In this document: positions 10,613-19,807 of the stretch, in pieces
Numbering within the stretch: position 1 is the first letter of the stretch
Layout of the letters: the number at the start of each line of letters is the position of its first letter
Assembly: GCA_027575805.1 (NCBI GenBank)
Contig: JANBPU010000172.1
Coordinates: 1 to 33,931 of the forward strand
From: Mycoemilia scoparia
Lineage: Eukaryota > Kickxellomycota > Kickxellomycetes > Kickxellales > Kickxellaceae
Direction of reading: 5' to 3'
DNA length: 33,931 bases
Translations under genes and position numbers: made by a program
Notes under the pieces: model-generated
The model's database searches: none
What the model saw: only the letters and a program-made list of their open reading frames with translations
What the model was told of the DNA's origin: nothing

Positions 10613-13600
10613 ATGGATTCTACTATAGAGCTTACCCCAATGGCATTGACCACCACAGCTGCCGTCACAGCCTCCAATACGCCGGCGCCTACAACAGCCA
10701 CAGCCGGATCTATCGATTGCTTCCACGAAAACACGGCCATCAAGACAAAGAAGCCAAGAATGGGTCGCCGCATGACAGTATCTGCTATAGTTCCAACCAC
10801 CGCCACACCGGCAGCAAAGAGATCCAAGAAAATGGTTCCTGGGCTTTCGATCAAACATGTAGTTCCCAGCAACAGCCTCATTGGAGGAGGAGGCCCGCTT
10901 AGCGCCACTCTTCCAAGAAATACAGATACAGGCACATCATCATCTTCACCAACAACGACGTTTGCCAACGCTGGTCTTCAGCAGCAGCAGCAGTATTCAT
11001 CAACAGGTCTTGGTCTTGACATACCTGCTGCTACCACCAGCAACACTGCAGTAGCAGGGCTTGGTGGAGGATATAACGGTCGCCAGCCATTGTTTCTTAA
11101 TCTCCAGAACTATTCAGCGTCCTCTGCTGGTGCTGCTACTACTACTTCATCATCATCGTCAGCTTCATATCCAGGAATGTCTGGAGCAAATAACTATTCG
11201 TCTTCTCATCATCATCATTATATGTTGGCTAATGGCGGCGGATCCGGCTTTGATTCTTCTGGGTTTGTTGAATGCTTTTCAGCCCCACATACCAAATTAA
11301 CATTTGATCAAGATTTTGCATCGCCACCACCTCCGCAACCACCAGTCACCTCTAATGTCAGCAGTTCTGCAGCGGCGGCGGCTGCCGTTGCTGCTGCTAT
11401 GTTCGGTAAGTACTTGTGAATATTCACGATTCATTTTTCTATATTATTGCTGCTGCTACTATCATCTCCTCCCTTTTTCTCCCTTTCATTCTGGCGTATT
11501 CCCGAATTTGGTATTTTTGTGTGATATTGAAATATTGTACAGCATGGCCAGTGGTGGATATGATATGCTGCTGATGTTGTTATATTCTATTATGATACGG
11601 ATGCGAGAGAGAGAGAGAGAGCCCACACACATGCATTAATTATATGAATCTGGTCGGAGCCGATAATAACAATTGCAACAGACACAAGAAAGAGAGAGAG
11701 AGAGTATGTGGTGACGGTAGTTTGGTACCACCTCGACAGCATATATTTATTCACACACCCAAAATTTTTGGCTCGCGGTCCATGATTTGGAGCTTCGGAA
11801 CGATGTGGTAATGATAGCGGGGAAATCTGTGGACCTCCTCCTCCATCATGTGGTGGTAGTAGTAGCAGCCTGATAACTAACTCTGTTGGGGTTGGATGGA
11901 GACACACTGGGAAAGTGGGATGTGAATGGCAATTTGCACTATAGCAATGGCTGCTGCTGCTGTTCCCTGCATCTGTGGTTATGGTGATGGAGGAGGAGAG
12001 AATGGCAGACCCTTGTATCTTGCAACAGCCCAACAGGCCGTCGTGTATCATCAGTCAGCCACTGTCAGAGTATAAACGTCGTTCGCTCTTCTCTTGCTGC
12101 ATCCAAATAATCTCATCAATAATGAAAGAGTTTCAATTGTTAATCAATTACTGACTGACTGGCGTTTCAGACAACGAGAGAACATGTGGTGGTGTACATA
12201 AATCTGATGCGCGCAGATACTTGCAGGCGAAAAATCCCTTCACATCTGACGATATTCTCGCTCACGCAACCAACCTTATCGACACACTCAAATCTTCATC
12301 TTCCTGCGGGCGGTTTGTAATACCTTGAAATCTTGGCTTCCTCACACACACGCACGTCTATACTCACCCGCAGGATCTCATTATGTTTACTTTAATGGCA
12401 AAATTGCTCTTCCACTGATGTCTTCGCCAACCAATATTATCCATTCAACAAAAGGAATTTGAACAATCGAGCCTGAAGAAGCGGGGTTCAAATTAATTGG
12501 CTGAAACGGAACATTCGCTGGATGGTGCGTATGTGTGTGTATTGGCCGCATCAACTATCTATCGATATTTGCTTGCTTTCTCTCTGTTTCTGTTTTCGTT
12601 CGTTATTTGGTTCGCATGTGTGTGTGTATGGTTTAGTGCATGTAATTGACAAGTTCTCCGCCAGAGGGGAACATGCAGACACCCCCGTATATTCCCTGCA
12701 AACCAACCCTTCGCCCATACGCTTTGGCTGGTGTTCCGGCGGTGATTGGCTGGCGTCCAGGGGAATATCCTGGTACCCTTTGGAGGAGACGCTGCCAATT
12801 AGCCGTCTAATTCTTTGAGTTGGTGAGCGTCTGCATCGTACATTGCATCTCACATTCATACACAGTCGAGTCACCAGGATTTTGTTGTTTGTGTGTGGGA
12901 GGAGACTCTTTCTGTTATACATCCGAAACGGCAGCCCTTTGTCCTCATGCAGACTTGTACATTTATTATATTCCTGAAATTGTGTTACTACCATTGGCTC
13001 TCTCCCACTATTCTCTCTCTCTCTCTCTCTGCTGCTCAGCAGCCGTGTGTTGCTGCCCATTCCTTGGCTCTACGCATTCTCACCCAATAACCCACCCACT
13101 CATACATACACACATAAACTCAAACTAACCTTATTATTTCTGTGCTATGCTTGTTCCTTTGGTGGCACTGATTGCTGCTGCGTACATGTTTTAGGCGATA
13201 TGGGATTTTCTTTTAACCAGCCCAGTTCCTCAACCACCACTTCGTCGTCCTCTGTCGCTAATGATTTGGCTTTCTCTTTCGTTGCTTCTACCACCTCGAC
13301 CTCCATCTCCCCTTCTCAGACCACAACCAGCGGCATTGGTTCTCCTTCTGGTGTATCCGCATCATCTTTGACTTTGACTACCACGGCTATTGACTCCAGC
13401 AGCGACAGCATGAACTCCTCGTCGGTATTGCTTAGCAGTGGCGTTGTTGGTGCTGGCCACCACCATAACCCATACAATCTTCACGAAGCCTTCACGGCAA
13501 GTAATGGCGCTTCATCATCCTGTGGCTTTGACAGCCAATCCACGATGAACCTTTCCACATCCTCCTCCTCCGCCACAGTTCCTGAATCTTCATCTCTTAC

Positions 13601-16322
13601 CATCGCATCTGATAACAACAATGGTGCCACCGCCACTCCCACTGCTGCTGCTGCTGCTGCTGCTTCATCTAAGGATTCTCCTCAACCTAAAACTGCTACC
13701 ACTACTACTCCTAGACTTGTAAAGTCTGCTAGTAGTATCAAGAACCGTCGTAATGCTCGGAGTAACACTACTTCTGCTGCTGCTTCTTCTGCATCCAATG
13801 CCAAGTCAAAGAAGAATCTTCTTAGCGACAACAGCAATAGTAATGGTCTCTTGGCCCAGCAGGACCCGTCAATGCTTTATTCTATGGATCCGGCTGCTAC
13901 TGCTGCTGTCGCTGCTTTTGCTGGATTTTATAATGGTTTCGTTACTAACGGTGGTGGTGGTGCTCCTGATACGCCGACTGGAATTTCGTCATCTATTATA
14001 CATAACCATAGTGCTCTTCCCACTTCGTCATCGGTACCATTCCAGCAGCAGCAGCAACAACAGTCACAACCTAATAATGGCAATAGCACTGGCGGGGCTA
14101 TGGATGGGTCTACTACTACAGATAGCTTCAAGTACGAGCATGTCTTTTCGGTTCGTCCAAGACCGCCTCCTATCATGGTACCAGGAAGCTCTGCTAATGA
14201 GGTTATCAATTTGCCTCCTGCACCAGTTACTGCCGACTTTACTACTGCTGGTAGATTCCATCAACAGGGACATTATCATCAAGGCCATTATAACCACCAC
14301 CACCATCATGTTCAGACGCCTACTACAGCCTTTGCTACTCATCATCATGGGGCAGCAGCAGATAATGGAGGCAGTGCTGCTGCTGCCTGTTTCTCGGCAA
14401 CTTCTGGCGTTGTACCATCTTCATTTGGTGGCAGTGGAATTGCTCCGCAGATTCATTCGGCCAATTCTCTTGGTATTCACACAACCGGTATCTCTTCTGC
14501 TTCGATTGTTTCCAGTTGCAACAACAATGCTGTCGGAGGAGGCCCTGTATACTTCAATAACAACAGTATGGCCTCCATGTCTTCGGGAGCACAGCCATAC
14601 ACCAATGGCGGTGTCAGTGTAAGAAGAGCTGCTACTTATAATGGTTCGGCACTTCGTATCAACCCCTTGGCTTTACAGCAACAGCCTTATGACGTTAATG
14701 GTACTGCCACTACCACCACTCCTACTTCGGCAATGTCTGCCAACTTCCCATATACGCATGTTAGTGGTATACTCAGAGAGGAGGTGTATAACAGCGGCAA
14801 ACACCAGGACAAGACTTTTTCTTTGTCTAATAGCACTGGAGACGAAAATAGCGATGTAAAGAATGAAGGGGGTAGCGATTCTTCCGATGCTGTTGCGGCG
14901 GCGGCCGCTGCTGCTGCTGCTGCTTACTTTTCTCAACAACTTTCTCCTTCGAAGGGAGATAGTGGAGACAAGAACATAGCAGCTACAGATGGTGGAGACG
15001 ATGGTTTGAGTAACACTGATAACGGTGCTGCTGACCACAACAGCAACATGGTTAACTTTTCAACCTCATCGGCTTCTCTCATGACTGCTACAGTCGAAGC
15101 AGCATCGGTTGTTTCTGGAATAGACAATGGTGGTCTTGAAAACAACAACAACAGCAACAGCATATCCTCTTCGATTGGCCATAGCCATGCTGCCGCTGGT
15201 GGTATAGTTCTCCCAACTCCCGTCGACATTACTTTGGCCAACTCTTATGTCAATAGTACTAGCAACAGTGTTGTTGGAAGTCTTGGACATAGTCCAGTAG
15301 CTGACCAGTTCTCGGCAACATCCACTACTGGGACTTATCCTTATCCTCAGGGCCATCACCATCATTTGTTGACACCAGTTGCCACACCAACTTTTGGCCA
15401 CCACCATCACAACAATGGCGGCAATGGTATGATGATGCCCCCACCACCAACCGATTTCTCTAATCCCAACAATGGTGGTGGTAATAACGGCTCTTCTTGT
15501 TTTGTTTCAACCCCTTCATCGGCAACTTTTGGACATCACCAACAATTCCAACCCAATTCTTATGACTCGGGGGCACCTGGTGGTTCTTCTAACTATCACC
15601 ACCACCACCATCATCATCATCATCAACAGATGCTGAACAATACTACTGCTGGCTACCAACATAAATTCCCCACCACTCCACTTTCCGCCCAAACCACCTT
15701 TAATCCTTCTGCTTCTACTACAACAACAGTTACACCAAAATCCAAAAAATCTTTATCAGCTAATTCTAATTCTTCTCAAAGTCCTAACACGTCATCGTCA
15801 TCACGTAAACGCAAATATCCAACTTCAAAAACATCATCATCAACTCCAAACACAGTACGACGACTAGAAAATTCTACAACTTCGACACCAAAAAGCAACA
15901 ACAAAACAACAGCATCATCCACTTCAGGCAGCAGCAGTTCATCATCTTCATCAGCAACATCGACGTGTAGGACTCCAATTAAATGTACTCATCCAGGTTG
16001 TGACTTATACTTCAGCCGTGCTTATAACCTGAAATCTCATGAACGTACTCATACCAAGGAGCGTCCATATAAATGTCAAACTTGTGGACAGCCATTTAGT
16101 AGAAATCACGATCTAAAGAGACATATTAAAATTCATACCGGTGATCGGCCTTTCAAATGCCCATTTTGTCATCGTGGATTTGCTAGAGCTGATGCGCTTA
16201 GCAGACATACTTCCAAAGGTCCTACTTGTAAAAAAACTGCTGCTGCTGTTGCTGCTGTTCAAACTAATGCATCACAGAGTTCAAGTAGTAGTGTTGGTGG
16301 TGGTGGTGAATTGCAACTCTAA
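10613..16322 (+). CDS. Large C2H2 zinc-finger transcription factor, Crz1-like
   Basis: Two exons, 10613-11405 and 13195-16322, encode 1306 residues. The donor is G|GTAAGT and the acceptor TTTTAG, joining in phase 1 to give MF-G-DMGFSF. Only the last 110 residues are ordered: three C2H2 fingers at about 1195-1276. Finger 1 is CX4C with HX3H, finger 2 is CX2C with HX3H, and finger 3 ends with Cys instead of His (C1253, C1256, H1269, C1276). The motifs RAYNLKSHERTHT, HDLKRH and FARADALSRH, and the Cys-closed last finger, resemble calcineurin-responsive Crz1; other fungal C2H2 factors remain possible. A basic RKRK at about 1135-1138 may be nuclear targeting. The rest is low complexity: S/T/N-rich with poly-Ala, poly-His and Gln runs. 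I found no certain PxIxIT calcineurin docking site. The start ATG (AAAATGG) is well placed. An in-frame ATG at 13201, directly after the acceptor, could allow a shorter form. Confidence 0.88.
11406..13194 (+). other. 1.8-kb intron of the transcription factor gene
   Basis: Begins GTAAGT and ends TTTTAG, with a (CT)n tract at about 13012-13030 as pyrimidine stretch. At 1789 bp it is roughly ten times longer than the other introns here. It contains a family 3 repeat and GA/CT microsatellites (11605-11620, 11691-11704). Antisense open frames inside it look incidental. An internal promoter for a shorter transcript is possible but not shown. Confidence 0.8.
12639..12805 (+). repeat. Family 3 repeat inside the long intron
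   Basis: Shares CAAGTTCTCC, TTGGCTGG-GT-C, TTGGCTGGCGTC, GGGAATATCCT and GGAGGAGAC, in the same order, with 22891-23050. It lies wholly within the intron of the transcription factor gene. Function unknown; an insertion is the simplest explanation. Confidence 0.65.
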
Positions 16323-16627
16323 TATTTGATTTTTATAAAAACTAAAATTTATTTATACTTGCTTAATCTCTTATTCCTATTTTCTTTCTTCCCCCCCCCT
16401 CCTCCTTTTTTTTGATGATTACTTATTCACTGATTGATTAATTGTGACTGATTTCTCTTTATATTTAATTGTTATTTTTAGTATCTTAGATTTTTACTTT
16501 TTTTTATACATACATATATAGCAATAATTTCTTTTTTTCAATAATATACAAAATATGAATATATACCTCCTAATCGTGTAAATTTAATTTTGGATATAAA
16601 GTTAGTTATAAGACCCACATATATATA

Positions 16628-16765
16628 TATGTGTGGGCAATATTTTCTAAAGGGTAAATGTTTACTAGTAAAATTGGAAATCCCTTTGGCTGTGATTGCT
16701 GTCCTTATAATCATTGGTCACCAAAAGAAAGAGTAGTGCCCTTCAAAAATCATTACCCCCCTATG
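16628..16765 (-). repeat. Family 1 element, copy 3
   Basis: Left end GGGCAATATTTTCTAAAGGG, right end GCCCTTCAAAAATCATTACC...CTATG. Inside are GTTTACTAGTAAAA, TTTGGCTGTGATT and ATCATTGGTCACCAAAA, nearly the same as the copy at 33020. Inverted relative to copy 1. Confidence 0.75.
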
Positions 16766-16835
16766 TTTAGAGCAATTTAAGTATATGAGGATGCGTTATA
16801 ATATTCGGGAATAATTGTTTAATATAAAAATGAGA

Positions 16836-16978
16836 ATGAGGTCAAAGTTCACAAAGCCTTAGGCAAAATGGGTCTTCAGGAGCTGCATAAAACTTGGCTG
16901 ATGATTGGGTCAAAATCTGATGAGGACTCACCATTTCTGCATACCATAGATTCATTCACTAATGAAATTTTCCCATGA
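16836..16978 (-). repeat. Family 2 short element, copy d (inverted)
   Basis: Its reverse complement contains GAATCTATGGTATGCAGAAA, CATCAGATTTTGACCCAATC, GACCCATTTTGCC and TTTGTGAACTTTGACC, matching copies a, b and c. About 70 bp separate it from the family 1 copy on its left. Confidence 0.75.
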
Positions 16979-17294
16979 TTTAATGCATCTATTATAGAAT
17001 AAAACAATAATCAATTAATTCTATAAACACACGTATTTACATATAAAATATATATCACCCAAAAACCATCTTCCTTAATAAAAATCACACTTACATGCAA
17101 GAACATTCTATGAACACACTCTTCAAAGATTTATATTAAAATATAAAAATAAAAGAGACACGAGGTTCCCAATCAATTTGGCGCAAAACTATTTAAATCC
17201 TTTTTACTTTAATAGGCCCCTTTCTTTCTGTCTTTCTTTCTTTCTTTATATCTCTTCTTTTCAGTTTTATCTTATCAATAACAACTACAAAACT

Positions 17295-17830
17295 ATGTAT
17301 AAATCCTCAGATTCACAGATATCTAAATCAACATTTTTAGTCGATTTTGTCATCAAGTTTGATAACTACAACAACAATCCATGGGATATTACCTGGATAA
17401 AGCGACAGATAAGTAGAAGTCAGTTATATAATTTAATTGATAGATACATTAAGCGGACTAAGGCAAGTAATAATATGCTATACACAAGGTATTCTCTATT
17501 TGACTGTCTGCCTGTTGTAACTGGGTATATTTGTATATATATATATATATATGATTTTAGGTGGTTAGTCCCATCCACAAAATTGAAATTGCTGGAGATG
17601 GATTGTATTCAATGCTTGGAAATGATGAATCAACACTTGACCTTCAAATCACCGCTGATACACAAAATCTTGGTAAAATTTTGGATATGGCATTGGATAG
17701 TAAAATTGGATTTTATATGAACTTCTTTGTGGCAGCAACATCATCAGAATCTATAGATTTAACGTCATCGAAAACGAAACATGAAATAAAGTATAAACAG
17801 ATTGGATCTTTTTATGCAAAACCACTTTAA
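17295..17830 (+). CDS. Small protein of unrecognised family, tandem paralog 1
   Basis: Exons 17295-17462 and 17561-17830 give 145 residues. I do not recognise the family. The gene structure is fixed by comparison with the neighbour at 18672: both place one phase-0 intron after a Lys, before a VSP-x-HKI stretch. Here the donor is AAG|GCAAGT, a GC-AG intron (17463-17560); the GT four bases further on would give a stop three codons into exon 2. The sequence alternates likely strands and helices: FLVDFVIKF, a helix around RSQLYNLIDRYIKR, HKIEIAGDGL, LQITADT, a helix NLGKILDMAL, then GFYMNFFVA and a C-terminal YKQIGSFYAKPL. No signal peptide or membrane segment. A CTTT-rich leader and an A at -3 support the ATG. 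Function unknown; probably cytosolic or nuclear. Confidence 0.75.
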
Positions 17831-18671
17831 CAACAATAGATTTCACAATAACAATAGCAATAGTGGATGTATTTTTTATTGGCAAAAAAAGAATCATTCC
17901 GCAATCATTTGTTTCGGCTGAATTTTTATATATTTAGTTTGTTCCTTTTAGTGATTTTCTATCAGTAGTATACGTTAATATAAACAAAGTGTTGTTTTAT
18001 CAACCCATGTGATGCACCCGTTTATAAACTATAAATTCTCATTTTAATAATTTTAACAAACTACAACACATATCAAATTACAGATAAAAAATGAGAAAAC
18101 CGATAACTAGGCTTTCCAGCATTTCTAATTGTTAAATTGATTCACGCTTTTGAGGTACAACTATATTGAATACCACACTCTAAAATTTAAAGGAAGGCTT
18201 TAGAGGCTGTAACATTTTAGAGTATATGCTATTATATATATATATATATATATACTAAATAGATAAAAAAGAGTCTTGTGAAGGAGGATCCCACTGTGAA
18301 TCAACTAATAGTTTATTGTATTATAACTAAACTGAATTATATTGAGGATAATATCTATTAGAACAATAGTAATAGTAATATCTTTTATAGAGACTTAAAT
18401 TATAGTAACAGAATCATCAAACTCTATAAAAAAGATATTTTTAGAATTTTATATCATTTAGTAGTGCCAACTGCGCATTTATTTATCCAAAAAAAATGAG
18501 TAGAGTAAAAGTTCATTTAGCTTTCAAACTACTCAAGAAAAATGTATTTAAAAGAAACACACTACTACTCCCTAAACTACTTTTACCTCCAACAAATTTT
18601 TAACCAAAAACTTTTCTTTACACTACTCTACACAGCCATCACAGTCATAAAAATATTCTCATTTAACTCTA
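17831..18671. other. Spacer between the tandem paralogs
   Basis: AT-rich 841 bp with an (AT)n tract at 18233-18254. No open frame of interest, no copies of the short element families, and no visible remnant of a third paralog. Confidence 0.6.
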
Positions 18672-19261
18672 ATGACGGATACATCTTCGAATACAGTTCC
18701 AATGAACTTTTCGGTCGAATTTAAACTCAAATTTGGCAATAACAATGACAAATTGGATATTGACCTAAATCTACAAACAATGCACCGAAACGAATTAATT
18801 GCTTTAATCAATAAATACATTTCTCATCTCAAAGTAAGCATAATGTGTATACCCCAATAGATTATATTACATGAAAATTTCTCTCATATATAAATATATA
18901 TATATATTCCAACACAACTAATAATACTAATAAATTGACCTGTTCTATTTTAACATATAATTAGAAAGTCAGCCCTAAACACAAGATTTATGCCTGTGGA
19001 GATGGTTTGGGCTTGGACATTGAAAATTATTTTGCGGGCTCTAAAATTAAAATTACTGCGGATACTCCTAATCTTAAAGAAATTATTACAAAGGGACTTG
19101 GGGGTAAAGATGGATTATACATGGATTTTTATATTTCATTGTCACCGTCACCATCATCAAATAATGATAGTTTCAATCATAGTGATGAAAGTGATGAAAG
19201 TGATGGTTATAATGATGGTTACAAGCTTGTTGGATTTATGTATGGATACCCCCTAAGTTAG
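18672..19261 (+). CDS. Small protein of unrecognised family, tandem paralog 2
   Basis: Exons 18672-18833 and 18965-19261 give 152 residues; the intron (131 bp) has a standard AAA|GTAAGC donor and TTAG acceptor. From the intron junction onward it aligns without gaps to the upstream gene for 58 residues, 25 identical by hand count (shared VSP, HKI, GDGL, ITADT, NL, YM-F). The N-terminal halves share the pattern strand-(N-rich loop)-helix. A Ser/Asp-rich insert near residues 122-140 separates the core from a C-terminal YKLVGFMYGYPLS that matches the neighbour's end. A later in-frame Met (residue 11) is an alternative start. Same orientation and intron phase indicate tandem duplication followed by considerable divergence. 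Function unknown. Confidence 0.75.
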
Positions 19262-19807
19262 ATTTCAAAATAACTTTAAATGCAATGACTTTATCTTTAC
19301 ATTTGATTTATTATTTTTAGTAGTCATTTTGTTGTTTTGTTTTCCAAACAAGTATATATGTATGTATGTAAATATGGGATGATTTCACTAGTGATAGAAT
19401 CTATGGTATTAGGCAGAAATGGTGGACCCTCATCAGATTTTGGCCCAAACATCAGCTATTTGATATTCAACTATTCCTGGAGAAGGCCATTTTACCTAAG
19501 ACCTTGTGAACTCTGACCAAATATATGCAAAAAATGCTTTAGTTTCATTTAAACACAACGATACTTTCTACATCTTTATAAAATAACTGCACTGTTATTA
19601 TTACCACCATTATTAATATTAATTATACGTTATATTAAAAAAGGAAATAATATATAGAATAAAATAAAACTTATAGAAAGAGCAAGATGCCTAACCAACA
19701 TAATAATAACAATAATAATAATAATCATCATCATCATAAGATAAAAGCAAAATAAAAACCAACAAATAGCGTGTGTATATATATATTAGCAACTACTATT
19801 ACTGTTA
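19262..19807. other. Convergent 3' spacer
   Basis: Lies between the 3' ends of the second small gene (+) and the MAPKK gene (-). It contains a family 2 element and AAT/CAT microsatellites near 19700-19740. Confidence 0.6.
19372..19526 (+). repeat. Family 2 short element, copy c
   Basis: Begins ATATGGGATGATTTCACTAG and ends CTCTGACCAAATATAT. Shares GAATCTATGGTA, GGCAGAAATGG, CAGATTTTGGCCCAAACATC and CCTTGTGAACTCTGACC with the other copies. Sits just downstream of the second small gene. Confidence 0.8.

Larger units (their letters stand above)
16323..17294. other. Spacer between the transcription factor gene and the small-gene pair
   Basis: T- and C-rich 3' flank (C8 run near 16391), then a quasi-palindrome CCCACATATATA...TATGTGTGGG at 16614-16637, family 1 and family 2 elements, and a CTTT-repeat leader (about 17222-17247) just before the next gene. 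Confidence 0.6.

Noticed and set aside
10408..10968. 186-codon open frame on the minus strand over exon 1 of the transcription factor
   Set aside because: It mirrors Ala/Thr/Ser-rich coding on the other strand, whose codons reverse into open frames. No family features.
11590..12051. 153-codon minus-strand frame inside the long intron
   Set aside because: Ser/His/Leu-rich from microsatellite sequence and no recognisable motif; more likely chance within the intron.
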